NCBI GenBank assembly: GCA_965263325.1 | Contig: CBDHGY010000002.1 | Coordinates: 372,001-436,000 of the forward strand | Reading direction: 5' to 3' | Source: CBDHGY01 sp965263325 | Lineage (GTDB): Bacteria; Pseudomonadota; Alphaproteobacteria; Caulobacterales; Hyphomonadaceae | DNA length: 64,000 nucleotides | In this document: one piece after another, positions 1 through 8,706 of the stretch | Numbering within the stretch: position 1 is the stretch's first letter | Layout: each line of letters begins with the position of its first letter | Position numbers and translations under genes: made by a program | The notes under the pieces: generated by a model | Seen by the model: the letters and a program-made list of their open reading frames with translations, nothing else | Told to the model about the DNA's origin: nothing | The model's database searches: none

Positions 1-5
1 ATTGG

Positions 6-72
6 CACTTAGGTAAAAAAGCAGCAAGAACGCTGACCGCCACTGTACAAAACTGGCGAGACTACCTAAGTG
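6..72. repeat. Nested inverted repeat at window edge
   Basis: A perfect 10-bp inverted repeat, CACTTAGGTA (6-15) and TACCTAAGTG (63-72), encloses a second pair, CGCCA (38-42) and TGGCG (54-58). The RNA could fold as a long stem with an inner hairpin. No T-run follows, so it is not a clear intrinsic terminator. It lies 43 bases before the first gene. The window starts here, so what lies to the left is unknown. Confidence 0.45.
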
Positions 73-115
73 AACAAATAATCACAACGCCACATCCGAG
101 CTGGCGCAATAATGG

Positions 116-1159
116 ATGGCTAAAACGAAATCCATGGTTCGAACGCGAATTACTGCCAGAATTGCGGGCGCGTGTGCAGTTATTGCTGCCGCCTGCATTG
201 TACTGCCTGTGCCGGGCTGCACCCCTGTCACGCAAAACGCGTTGAAATCTTCCGAGGTCCCCATGCCGCATTTTGATATCGAAGCGGAAAAATTTATTAG
301 TTTTGACGGTACACCGCTTGGGCTGTCTGTTTGGGAAGCAGAAGGTGTGAAAGAACCTGAACACATTGTCGTCGGCATTCATGGAATGAATGATTGGGCC
401 GGCGCATACCAGTTCGTTGCGCCAATCTGGGCGAAAGAAGGGGTAGCAGTCTACGCTTATGACCAACGAGGATTTGGGAGGTCTCCAAATAAAGGTATCT
501 GGCCAAAGGAAGACCTACTTCGTGAAGATTTGCACACAGCGATCCGAGTTGCCCGCCAAAAACACCCTAACGCGGTTCTAACGGTGATTGGTATATCAAT
601 GGGCGGCGCTGTCGCCATGTCGACCTTTAACACTGAAAAGCCAGTCGATGCTGACCGTTTAATTCTTTCGGGACCGGGATTGCGCGGATGGGGGGCGATG
701 CGTCTTGCATATCGGCCAAGCTTATGGCTGTCGGCCCGTATCCGACCGGGTTGGGTGGTAACGCCGCCGCGCGGCGTCCGTATCGAACCATCTGATAATT
801 GGGATCGGCTGGAAAAAATATGGGCAAATCCTCTGATGACGCGGTCTAACAGAATTGACCAGGTTCATGGTTGCGTCTCCGTAATGGAAAACGGGCACCG
901 AGGTGCGCGAAATTTACCGAAGAATACGCTGCTATCTTATGGAGCAAATGATTTCGTGATCCCAAAACGTGCCGTGAAGCGAACATTCGGAATTCTGCCT
1001 GCCCACGTTCGCGGCGTTTATTACGAGAATGGCTACCACATGCTTTTGCGTGACAAGCAATCAGATGTCGTAGCATTAGATTATCTCGCATTTATGAGAG
1101 ACCCCGAGCGCGCACTCCCTAGCGGCGCTCCTGACTTGCCATATCGTGAGCAGCGTTGA
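116..1159 (+). CDS. Alpha/beta hydrolase, lysophospholipase-like lipoprotein
   Basis: The 347-residue protein has an alpha/beta-hydrolase core of the monoacylglycerol lipase/lysophospholipase (Hydrolase_4) type. It shows an oxyanion strand GIHGMND, a YDQRGFGRS segment, and the nucleophile elbow GISMGG with the catalytic Ser. A late Asp (GANDFV) and His (NGYHML) complete a plausible triad. The N-terminus is basic, then hydrophobic, and ends in V-P-G-C at residue 35, which fits a lipoprotein signal and envelope anchoring. No strong ribosome binding site is visible; M7 is an alternative start. Its stop overlaps a TTG that could start the next gene. The substrate is unknown; hydrolysis of acylglycerols or lysophospholipids is inferred from the family. 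Confidence 0.8.
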   Translation: MAKTKSMVRTRITARIAGACAVIAAACIVLPVPGCTPVTQNALKSSEVPMPHFDIEAEKFISFDGTPLGLSVWEAEGVKEPEHIVVGIHGMNDWAGAYQFVAPIWAKEGVAVYAYDQRGFGRSPNKGIWPKEDLLREDLHTAIRVARQKHPNAVLTVIGISMGGAVAMSTFNTEKPVDADRLILSGPGLRGWGAMRLAYRPSLWLSARIRPGWVVTPPRGVRIEPSDNWDRLEKIWANPLMTRSNRIDQVHGCVSVMENGHRGARNLPKNTLLSYGANDFVIPKRAVKRTFGILPAHVRGVYYENGYHMLLRDKQSDVVALDYLAFMRDPERALPSGAPDLPYREQR

Positions 1160-1191
1160 CCACAAATGCAGGCAGGGATACAGCCGCGGGC

Positions 1192-2232
1192 ATGTTTGAT
1201 CATCCTTCATTTGATGCGCACGAGAGCGTCCATTCTTTTCACGACTCAGAGAGTGGATTGCGATGTATCATCGCGATTCACTCGACCCACCTTGGAGCCG
1301 CAGCGGGCGGCTGCCGCATGTGGCAGTATAAAACAGGTGATGCGCATATTACCGATGCGCTGAGGCTTGCCCAAGGTATGAGTTATAAAAACGCCATGGC
1401 AGGGCTTGAGCTTGGCGGAGGTAAAGCGGTGATCTGGGGAGATCCGCGCAAAGACAAGTCTCCAGAATTGTTCAGAGCATTCGGGCGAGCTGTTCAGAGT
1501 TTACAGGGCCGATATTACACAGCCGAAGATGTTGGTATTGATGTCGCAGATATCGAAATAGCTGCAACCGAAACGAGCTATGTTGCTGGCTTAAACTCAT
1601 CGGGCGCTGCGGCGAGCGGTGATCCATCACCGATTACCGCGATTGGTGTGTATCGCGGAATTTTAGAATGTGCGAAACGTGCGTTCGGCTCGGATGATCT
1701 AAACGGGCGAAAGATCGCTGTTCAGGGCGTTGGATCAGTGGGCGGGGATGTTGCGCGCCATGCTGCAAGAGCCGGTGCGGATGTTTTTATCGCTGACATT
1801 TCTGAAGAGGATCTTAAAACAGTTCAGACCGATACCGGGGCTACCGTCGTTGATCCTAATGATATCTACGATATCGACGTCGATATATTTTCTCCAAATG
1901 CATTGGGCGCTATCGTAAATGAGGGCACACTTGAACGACTGAAGTCAAAAGTAATCGCCGGCGGTGCAAACAATCAGCTAATAGTTCCCGAAATGGGCGA
2001 ATTTTTGCGCCGAAAAGGCATTCTTTATGCGCCGGACTATGTCATCAATGGCGGCGGGATCATCAATGTTGCTGCAGAAATTTCAGGCAACTATTCCCGT
2101 GAATGGGTTGATGGAAAGCTCGACACGCTGATTGAAACGCTCGGATCCGTTCTAGATGAAGCACTTGAAACCGACACCCCGACAAATATCGTGGCGGATA
2201 AGATCGCGGTACAACGTATCGGGCGATCCTAG
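1192..2232 (+). CDS. Leucine dehydrogenase family (Glu/Leu/Phe/Val dehydrogenase)
   Basis: The enzyme catalyses NAD-dependent oxidative deamination of branched-chain amino acids to 2-oxo acids, the entry to the CoA pathways in this window. The N-terminal dimerisation domain carries GGCRMW and the glycine-rich GLELGGGKAVI with the catalytic Lys. The Rossmann domain shows VQGVGSVGGDVA, followed by GGANNQL and the conserved YVINGGGIINV. The chosen ATG gives 346 residues and starts immediately before the family's FDHPxFD opening. A TTG at 1156, overlapping the previous stop, would add 12 residues and imply translational coupling. The C-terminus is slightly short for the family. It is convergent with fbpC, 9 bases away. 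Leucine rather than phenylalanine or valine specificity is inferred. Confidence 0.85.
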   Translation: MFDHPSFDAHESVHSFHDSESGLRCIIAIHSTHLGAAAGGCRMWQYKTGDAHITDALRLAQGMSYKNAMAGLELGGGKAVIWGDPRKDKSPELFRAFGRAVQSLQGRYYTAEDVGIDVADIEIAATETSYVAGLNSSGAAASGDPSPITAIGVYRGILECAKRAFGSDDLNGRKIAVQGVGSVGGDVARHAARAGADVFIADISEEDLKTVQTDTGATVVDPNDIYDIDVDIFSPNALGAIVNEGTLERLKSKVIAGGANNQLIVPEMGEFLRRKGILYAPDYVINGGGIINVAAEISGNYSREWVDGKLDTLIETLGSVLDEALETDTPTNIVADKIAVQRIGRS

Positions 2233-2241
2233 AACCGAAAA

Positions 2242-3204
2242 CTATGCGCGGGATCGAAGCTGATGTTCGTAACACTCGCCGGGTTGCAGATCGCAAGTTC
2301 TCGCCGAAGCGTATAAGATCCCGTGACCAGGGACGTTTAAAGAGATGGATACGTAGCTTCCAACGCGGCGGATAGAAACAATTTGGGCGCGAACAGGGCC
2401 TTCCGGATCGATACGCACGCCTTCAACGCGTACTGCGCTGGCTGCGCCAAGAAAAGCCGCTAAAGGTGAGCCAGCCGGAATTTGGTTTATCTGGCCGAGC
2501 GCAGCGGCCGTCTCAATACTTTCTGGGCGCGAATAGACCAGTTCTGGTACGTCTTGTTGAACGATCTTGCCCTTCCGCATTACGGCAAGATGATCTGAAA
2601 CGGCCATAGCTTCGTCGGCATCGTGTGTAACGAGCAAAGCTGGAATGCCCGTCTCATGGATTGCTTCGAATGCTGCCTTACGAACGCCTTGCCTTAGCGC
2701 CGGGTCGAGGCCAGAAAATGGCTCATCGAGAAGAATGGCAGATGGCTCCGGAGCCAGTGCACGCGCTATGGCTACCCGCTGCTGTTCGCCGCCAGAGAGT
2801 TGTTGCGGATAGGCATCCATGCGGTGGGCCAGCCCCAGTTTTGAGAGCCATTCTTTCGAACTGGCTCTGCGGTGCGCTTTTGAAATATTGCGAAGCCCGA
2901 ATTGAACATTTTGACTGGCTGTCATGTGTGGGAAGAGTGCGAAATCCTGAAAGACTAATCCTATGTTGCGTTTTTCTGCTGGTATCGTTTTTCCCCTGCT
3001 AGAAAGCACTATGTCGCCGATTTTTATTTGGCCTCCGTCGACTGGCTCAAGCCCGGCAAAAAGTCTCAGGAGTGTCGATTTGCCTGCGCCTGATCCGCCG
3101 AGCAAAGCTGTTACTTTGCCAGGCATGATCGCCAAAGATGCCTCTGACACTACGGCGTTACCGGTGTAGTTTCGACTAACGCTTTCAGCGATAAGGCTAT
3201 CCAT
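2242..3204 (-). CDS. fbpC: Ferric iron ABC transporter, ATP-binding protein FbpC
   Basis: The 320-residue ATPase would energise ferric iron import from the periplasm. It shows Walker A (GGSGAGKST), the Q-loop (LVFQDFALFPHM), the ABC signature (LSGGEQQRVAIARAL), Walker B (AILLDEPFSGLDP) and the H-loop (LLVTHDADEA). The region after about residue 240 is a TOBE-type regulatory tail, normal for FbpC/PotA-like ATPases. Its start overlaps the end of the permease gene by 8 bases, so it is the last gene of a leftward fbpA-fbpB-fbpC operon. It should be Fur-controlled through the box ahead of fbpA. Confidence 0.88.
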   Translation of the reverse strand: MDSLIAESVSRNYTGNAVVSEASLAIMPGKVTALLGGSGAGKSTLLRLFAGLEPVDGGQIKIGDIVLSSRGKTIPAEKRNIGLVFQDFALFPHMTASQNVQFGLRNISKAHRRASSKEWLSKLGLAHRMDAYPQQLSGGEQQRVAIARALAPEPSAILLDEPFSGLDPALRQGVRKAAFEAIHETGIPALLVTHDADEAMAVSDHLAVMRKGKIVQQDVPELVYSRPESIETAAALGQINQIPAGSPLAAFLGAASAVRVEGVRIDPEGPVRAQIVSIRRVGSYVSISLNVPGHGILYASARTCDLQPGECYEHQLRSRA

Positions 3205-4799
3205 TTGCTAATGCTCCTGGCCGCGCATTTGAAAGTTTGCGCGATAGCAAGATCACAGGACCGAGGCCAGCGAGTGTGATCGCCACTGATGGCAAAGCGG
3301 CGGCTGCTAATCTGTCATCGGTGGCGTAGTTGTGGGCTTTTATTGCGAGAGTGTCCCAATCGAATGGGATGAGCATCATCGTTGCGGGAAGTTCTTTCAG
3401 TGCTTCAACGAACAGTATGAGGGCACCTGCGGCGGCACCGGACATCGCGATCGGTAAGTCTACTCTGAGAATTCGTCTGGTTGGAGAACATCCTAAGCTT
3501 TGCGCTGCATAACCCATATTGGCAGGCGCGCGCGCAAGTGCTGCGCTCATCGGTTCTGCACCCGAAGCTGTAAAGCGTGTTGCATAAATCCAGATGAGCA
3601 AGGCGATTGCAACGCTCCCACCAAGTCCCATAGGGAAGTAACCCGCGACCCAAAGGCCGCCAAGCGCGAGCACTGCACCGGGGGTCGCGTAGCCTGACAT
3701 CGCGGCGAAGCGCGCTGTCTTAGCCCCGAAACCGTTGGCCCGAGCCCCTAGAGCAATGCATGTGGCAAATATAAAAGGAGAGAGCAGCACCGCCTCCGGC
3801 GAGTAGAATTGAATTTGTAAAGGCGCTGCCAATCGCGCCTGAATAGTCTTGGACCTCAAACCCCAGCCAGACCTGGCGACCAATGGGCGCAGCGAAAGTA
3901 AGTATGAATAGCATGGCGCACATCAATGTGAGAGCAATACCAAAAGTCGGTGGTAACTTCTTTCTGGAGATTGATCTCCAGCCAGATGAGCTGTTTTGCA
4001 CACCGCGATTGCCGCGTTGGACCCGCTCTAGCCATTGGAGGAAAAGCACAAGGACGATGAGGATTAGCGCCATACGCGCTGCGATACCGGCGTCCCCGAA
4101 ACTGTCTTTCGCGCGGACGACCCCAACAGTTAAAGTCTGAAGTCCAAGGAAGTCAGCTGCACCGTAGTCTGCCGCCGCCTCCATAAGCGCGAGAACAAGG
4201 CCGGCAGCGATGGCGGGACGGGCAGCAGGCAAAGCCACTTCAAAAAAGGTTCGCCGCGGCGAAGCACCCAGCGCGCGCGCTGCATCTATCGTGGAAGAAG
4301 ATTGAGTAGTGAACGCCGCGCGCGCGGTAAGATACACATATGGGTAAAGTGCGCATGCAAGTACAAAACTGGTACCGATGAGGCCGGACACTTCGGGAAA
4401 CCAGTAGTCGCGCGCGCTGACATTGAATGTATCTTGGATCGCGCTTTGTAAGGGACCAGTTACGCCAGTAAGATCTGCCCAAGCATATGCAATAACGTAT
4501 CCCGGTGCCGCCAGCGGTAATATCAGCAACCATTCAAAGGCGCGGTGCCCGGGAAATGCATACATGGTAACCGCCCATGCGGCCGGGACTGCAAAAACCA
4601 ATATTAAGCCGGCTGTTAAAAACAGCATCGCAACTGTGTTGAATGAATACAGCCAGAGTTTTGTCCCAGCGATATGCATCCATGCCTCGCCGCCGCCAAA
4701 AGCAAGCCCTGTCCAGGCAGCCATAAGTACGGGTAGGCCAACTAGAATTGCAATGATAATTGCAGGCGCATCTCGTTTGATTACGCGAAACGCGCCCAT
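3197..4799 (-). pseudogene. fbpB: Ferric iron ABC transporter permease FbpB, frameshifted
   Basis: Two overlapping reading frames together make one FbpB permease of about 530 residues. The first frame (start 4799) covers the first permease half with its EAA-type loop (DAARALGASPRRTFFEVALPA) and runs out of frame at 3720 with a nonsense tail. The other frame (about 3770 down to 3197) carries the second half: SGYATPGAVLALG, then the second EAA loop (AAQSLGCSPTRRILRV). Removing one base from the AAAA run at 3773-3776 (TTTT on the coding strand) would join the frames. Neighbouring fbpA and fbpC are intact. It may be a real loss of function or a homopolymer sequencing error; the undamaged second half suggests the latter or a very recent mutation. 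Confidence 0.85.
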
Positions 4800-4805
4800 C
4801 TCGGA

Positions 4806-5861
4806 CTAGTTCCAACCTGCGCGATCGTAGACTTGTTGGGCTTCAGATTGACGCTTCCCAAAAACCGAGAGCGTCATGGAGCTCTGCTTAAAGTCGGGTA
4901 GATCTTCTAATCCAGCAGGAAGTTCAACACCTTCCAACATTGGAAACTCCTTTGTTTCTGTGACGAGCATGGCCTGGCCCGCAGGCGTTGCGAGCCATTC
5001 TAGAAGCCGAACCGCATTTTCTCGGTTTGGTGCATGCGCTGCCAAACCAGCCGCGGTGACGTTAACATGGGTGCCGTCAGCGTCTTGTTCCGGGAAAGAG
5101 AGCTTAGTTTTTGCCGCAACATCGCGGTCTTTATCAGATCCAGACTGCGTTAAGCGCACCCAATAATAGTGGTTTGTGAGAGCAACAGAGCACTCTCCTG
5201 CAGCAACGGACTGAATTTGAGCGGTATCGCCGCCCTTTGGTTGCCGCGCAAAGTTCTGGACGATGTTGCGGGCAAGGTCTTCTGCCTCATCTGCTCCTAA
5301 GCGTTCAATGAGATCAGCCATGAGCGACAGATTGTAGATATTTGAACTTGACCGCATGCAGACTTCTCCTGCCAGCTCAGGGGCGGCGAGATCGCTGTAG
5401 GTGTCGACTTGAACCTCGTTTAAGCGTTCTGGATCGTACACAATGATCCGCGCGCGCTTTGACAGACCAAACCAATGACCGTCGGGCTCACGGAAGTTTT
5501 GTGGAATAACCGTCTCCAATGTTTCAGATACTAATGGCTGCAAAAGCCCAGCGCTCTGGAAACGATATAGAATTCCTGCATCAGCAGAGATAACCAAATC
5601 TGCCGGGCTGCTCGCGCCCTCGACTTTCATGGCCTCGAGCAGGGTGGATCCACGTGATTCGCGTAAGCGAACTTTGATGCCCGTTTCGGCTTCGAAAGCA
5701 TCATACATAAGCCTGTCTGAATCATAGTGACGGGCTGAGTACACGTTTACGACGGCATCTTTGCCCGTCGGCAATGGGTTGTCAGCGTTGTCATTATTTG
5801 TTTGTCCGCAGCTGGTGAGCAGAAAGGCAGTCGCGATGACGGCCGACAATTTGAGTATCAT
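4806..5861 (-). CDS. fbpA: Ferric iron ABC transporter, substrate-binding lipoprotein FbpA
   Basis: This 351-residue periplasmic binding protein belongs to the ferric-binding (class-1 SBP) family that delivers Fe3+ to FbpB/FbpC. It begins with a lipoprotein signal ending LLTSC. The mature protein opens with VNVYSARHYDSDRLMYDAFE, typical of FbpA/FutA. A conserved tyrosine pair in NHYYWVRL matches the iron-binding tyrosines of the family. It is the first gene of the operon, with fbpB starting 6 bases after its stop. A Fur-box-like palindrome lies 50 bases upstream, so iron repression is expected. Family is certain; iron rather than another metal is inferred from the tyrosines and the Fur site. 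Confidence 0.88.
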   Translation of the reverse strand: MILKLSAVIATAFLLTSCGQTNNDNADNPLPTGKDAVVNVYSARHYDSDRLMYDAFEAETGIKVRLRESRGSTLLEAMKVEGASSPADLVISADAGILYRFQSAGLLQPLVSETLETVIPQNFREPDGHWFGLSKRARIIVYDPERLNEVQVDTYSDLAAPELAGEVCMRSSSNIYNLSLMADLIERLGADEAEDLARNIVQNFARQPKGGDTAQIQSVAAGECSVALTNHYYWVRLTQSGSDKDRDVAAKTKLSFPEQDADGTHVNVTAAGLAAHAPNRENAVRLLEWLATPAGQAMLVTETKEFPMLEGVELPAGLEDLPDFKQSSMTLSVFGKRQSEAQQVYDRAGWN

Positions 5862-5910
5862 TCTATTGATCCTTCAGGGAATCTCTTGGTCCAGAACTTA
5901 AGAACACAGT

Positions 5911-5925
5911 TGAGAATTATTCGCA
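5911..5925. promoter_or_regulatory. Fur box (7-1-7 inverted repeat)
   Basis: TGAGAATTATTCGCA is a 7-1-7 inverted repeat with one mismatch (TGAGAAT / T / ATTCGCA). This is the architecture of the classical Fur box. It is 50 bases upstream of fbpA, which encodes an iron-uptake protein, so the context fits. A GCCCA-ATTTC-TGGGC hairpin at 5949-5963 lies further upstream. Direction of control is probably toward fbpA; an effect on the rightward gene is possible. Confidence 0.7.
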
Positions 5926-6042
5926 ACTGAGAAATAAACTGGCAGACTGCCCAATTTCTGGGCCCAAACTTGCATAGAAGATACGTGTACGGAAAATGTC
6001 AGTATCTCCATATTTCTGTAGTTGTCTTAACAGAGCTGTTTG

Positions 6043-6057
6043 TTTACCATTAGTTAA
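6043..6057. promoter_or_regulatory. CtrA-box-like site
   Basis: TTTA-CCATTAG-TTAA differs in one base from the alphaproteobacterial CtrA consensus TTAA-N7-TTAA and keeps the favoured CCAT after the first half. It ends 19 bases before the start of the small gene at 6077, where it could overlap a promoter. Seen by eye only; one such site can occur by chance. Confidence 0.35.
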
Positions 6058-6076
6058 CAGCTCAATGGGGGACCTA

Positions 6077-6334
6077 ATGAGTGACGTAGTCGTAACCGTA
6101 GGGCTAGAACGGCCCGATCATGAAACGAAGCTATCGAAGGCTATAGATGCCTTTGCGCGCTGGCGTGAACAGAATTTCGGTTCGTCACTACACGATCATG
6201 ATGCGCCTCATATTATGGTTCGGACAGAATGGGACACGTCTGGTCAACTCAGCAAGAAGCTGACTTTCCCGGACCGAAGTGGTGCCGATGCTTTTTTGCG
6301 TTTTTGGCGCGAACAGAACGAAGAGCTTCGCTGA
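6077..6334 (+). CDS. Small conserved-looking protein of unknown function
   Basis: I do not recognise this 85-residue protein. The ATG at 6077 is preferred because GGGGGA lies just upstream; ATG 6065 is also in frame, and a longer frame reaches back to 5996 across the likely promoter. The product is soluble, has no signal peptide or membrane segment, and is rich in charged residues with two Trp-Arg-Glu-Gln repeats (RWREQNFG near residue 31 and FWREQNEEL at the C-terminus). It is 40 bases upstream of thiO, so the two may be co-transcribed. A CtrA-like site and the fbpA Fur box lie in the upstream intergenic region. Confidence 0.6.
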   Translation: MSDVVVTVGLERPDHETKLSKAIDAFARWREQNFGSSLHDHDAPHIMVRTEWDTSGQLSKKLTFPDRSGADAFLRFWREQNEELR

Positions 6335-6374
6335 TCCCTACCCAAAATAGATCGAGGCTGATACATGCGATCCG

Positions 6375-7409
6375 ATGAACTCGGATACGCCGTCAGTAGC
6401 TATTATTGGAGCTGGGATTATCGGCCTCAGCTGCGCTTGGGAGTTAACGAAGCGCGGCGCAGACGTATCGATCATTGAGGGTCGCTGGCCTCCCCGTGGG
6501 GCAAGTTGGGCAGCCGCAGGGATGCTGGCGCCAGCTTACGAGGCTCGCGCCGAAGACGGAATACACCCGCGCCTATTTGAACTCTGTATGGATAGTGCTG
6601 AGATGTGGCCGGCGTTTGCGTCTGAGCTCGAGGCGGAAAGCGGCATAATGATTGGATTTCAGACTGGGCCGTCTCTCGCGGTGGCTTCGACAAAGCTGGC
6701 TCAGACGCAGATTGCTGAACTTGCTACACATTTGGTGGATCAAGGGCTGCCAAACGTATCCTTGCAAAAAGAGGAATTGCAGGAGTTTGCACCGGAGCTC
6801 TCACAAAGCCTATTTGGGGGCGTATTGCTTGGCAGCGATGGTCAGGTTGATAATCGGCGTGTGGTTAATGCACTGAGTAAAGTTGTAGCAGATGCAGGTG
6901 CTAAGATCACCCAACATCACACTTCAGCGGTCATTAGGCTTTTGTCCAAGGGCTGGCAGAGCAGCCATGTATATCCCGCAAAAGGTGTATTATTGTCGTT
7001 GTCACCAGTTTCGGGTGCGCCGCGTCACGTGATCCGTGAAGGAAGCCGATATCTGGTTCCTAAGACAGACCGTATTATCATTGGCGCAACTGAAGAGCAC
7101 GGGCGCAGCGATGACGAGATTAACAATGACGATATCGCTGAGCTTCGAGACTGGGCCTGCGCCATTGCACCAGCGCTCGCATCTGCAAATATACTGGAAA
7201 CGTGGTCTGGCATTCGCCCGATGACAATGGACCGGGCTCCAATGTTCGGATTGCTAGGTGATGACTATATTGCTGCGGGCCATTACCGAAACGGCATTTT
7301 GCTGGCACCAGTCACAGCAAAAATCATGGCTGATATGATCATGGATAGCCGGGTAAACGAGCTGACTGCTACGTTTTCGCCTGATCGCTTCGTAACCGCG
7401 ACCCCCTGA
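6375..7409 (+). CDS. thiO: Glycine oxidase / FAD-dependent oxidoreductase ThiO
   Basis: The 344-residue flavoprotein fits ThiO, which oxidises glycine to the imine used for the thiazole of thiamine. The dinucleotide motif VAIIGAGIIGLSCAWELTKRG opens the protein, followed by the family-typical ASWAAAGMLAPAYEA. Later blocks IIIGATEEH, TWSGIRPMT and AAGHYRNGILLAP are typical of ThiO/DadA-type amine oxidases; the last contacts FAD. It stands alone here without thiS, thiG or thiE, so a role in glycine or other amine oxidation outside thiamine synthesis is possible. The ATG at 6375 directly precedes the Rossmann strand. It follows the 85-residue gene by 40 bases. Confidence 0.85.
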   Translation: MNSDTPSVAIIGAGIIGLSCAWELTKRGADVSIIEGRWPPRGASWAAAGMLAPAYEARAEDGIHPRLFELCMDSAEMWPAFASELEAESGIMIGFQTGPSLAVASTKLAQTQIAELATHLVDQGLPNVSLQKEELQEFAPELSQSLFGGVLLGSDGQVDNRRVVNALSKVVADAGAKITQHHTSAVIRLLSKGWQSSHVYPAKGVLLSLSPVSGAPRHVIREGSRYLVPKTDRIIIGATEEHGRSDDEINNDDIAELRDWACAIAPALASANILETWSGIRPMTMDRAPMFGLLGDDYIAAGHYRNGILLAPVTAKIMADMIMDSRVNELTATFSPDRFVTATP

Positions 7410-7472
7410 CGCTTCGGCAACGCTGGACGGGTTTCGTTAGCGCGCTTACATCAGTTGCGAGGAGAGATTTGC

Positions 7473-8645
7473 ATGCATCAGATTAATGAACTCAGCGAAG
7501 ACCAAGCAGCTATACAGGACGGCGTTGCAAAAACCATCTCCCAATTCGATGACGAATACTGGGCCAAGACTGATGAGACGGGTAACTGGCCAGAAGAATT
7601 CTGTGATGCCATGGCCGATGGCGGCTGGCTGGGCATCGCCTTTCCAGAGGAATACGGAGGCGCAGGGCTTGGACTAACCGAAGCCGCGCTGATGATGCAG
7701 ACGGTCACCCGATCTGGGGCGGGTTACTCGGGTGCGTCCTCAATCCACCTGAATATCTTTGGTCCAAAACCTCTAGAGAAATTTGGAACTGAAGAGCAGA
7801 AGCAAGAAAACTTACCCAAAATCATCTCAGGCCAAGAGAAAATGTGTTTTGCGGTGACTGAACCGAACTCTGGTCTCGATACATCGTCGCTCGAAACAAA
7901 AGCGGAGCGCACCAATTCGGGCTACACGATTAATGGCCGCAAGATTTGGACCACAGGGGCGCAGCGCGCAGACAAGATACTGATCATTGCGCGTACCACA
8001 CCGAAAGAAGAGTGCTCTAAGCCTTATCTCGGTCTCTCACTATTTTACACGGATTTCGATCGTAACAAGATCGAAGCGAACCCTATTCCAAAAATGGGGC
8101 GTAAGGCTGTGGAATGTAACACGCTATTTATCGACGGGCTTGAAGTTCCCAAAGAGCATTTGATCGGCGAAGAAGGGGCAGGGTTTAAGTATCTCATTCA
8201 GGGTCTGAACCCAGAGCGCGTTTTGTTCGGTGTGGAGAGTATCGGACTGGGTTTCGCGGCTTTGGAAAAGGCAGCAACTTACGCAAATGAGCGCATCGTT
8301 TTCGGTCGTCCGATTGGGCAAAATCAGGGTGTTGCGCATCCGCTTGCCAAGTGCTGGGCAGAGCTGAAGGCCGCTGAATTACTCGCCTATAAGGCCGCCT
8401 CACTATTTGATGCCGGTGAAGAGTGCGGCGCCGAGGCGAATGCTTCAAAATATCTGGGCACCGAAGCCGGATTCCGCGCCTGCGAGGCATCAGTTCTCGC
8501 GCATGGTGGAATGGGTTATGCGCGGGAATATCATGTGGAGCGATATATGCGTGAGGCAATGCTTGCTCGAATTGCCCCGGTCAGCCGTGAGATGATCCTC
8601 AATTTCATCGCAGAGCGCGTGCTAGGTCTACCTAAGAGTTATTGA
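7473..8645 (+). CDS. Acyl-CoA dehydrogenase
   Basis: This 390-residue FAD enzyme introduces the alpha,beta double bond into an acyl-CoA. The N-terminal helical domain carries LGIAFPEEYGGAGLG, the middle domain CFAVTEPNSGLDTSS and GRKIWTTGA, and the C-terminal domain FGRPIGQNQGVAHPLA and the HGGMGYAREYHVER block. The usual EGTxxI glutamate is replaced by IAPVS near the end. A Glu in LNPERVLFG aligns instead with the base of isovaleryl-CoA and heteromeric dehydrogenases, so a branched substrate is plausible. The ATG at 7473 follows GAGGAGAG; an in-frame TTG at 7455 lies upstream of that site and is unlikely. A PLP-lyase-like gene follows 61 bases downstream. Confidence 0.88.
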   Translation: MHQINELSEDQAAIQDGVAKTISQFDDEYWAKTDETGNWPEEFCDAMADGGWLGIAFPEEYGGAGLGLTEAALMMQTVTRSGAGYSGASSIHLNIFGPKPLEKFGTEEQKQENLPKIISGQEKMCFAVTEPNSGLDTSSLETKAERTNSGYTINGRKIWTTGAQRADKILIIARTTPKEECSKPYLGLSLFYTDFDRNKIEANPIPKMGRKAVECNTLFIDGLEVPKEHLIGEEGAGFKYLIQGLNPERVLFGVESIGLGFAALEKAATYANERIVFGRPIGQNQGVAHPLAKCWAELKAAELLAYKAASLFDAGEECGAEANASKYLGTEAGFRACEASVLAHGGMGYAREYHVERYMREAMLARIAPVSREMILNFIAERVLGLPKSY

Positions 8646-8706
8646 ACGATGGCTCGCCTCTCGACTTAGAAAGCGTTATCCTTCTACGAGATGTGGAGGA
8701 AGTGCT

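Noticed and set aside
5926..5990. CTGAGA near thiO's upstream region, as in a thiamine (TPP) riboswitch
   Set aside because: The other conserved TPP riboswitch blocks are missing, the sequence lies next to the fbpA Fur box, and another gene separates it from thiO.
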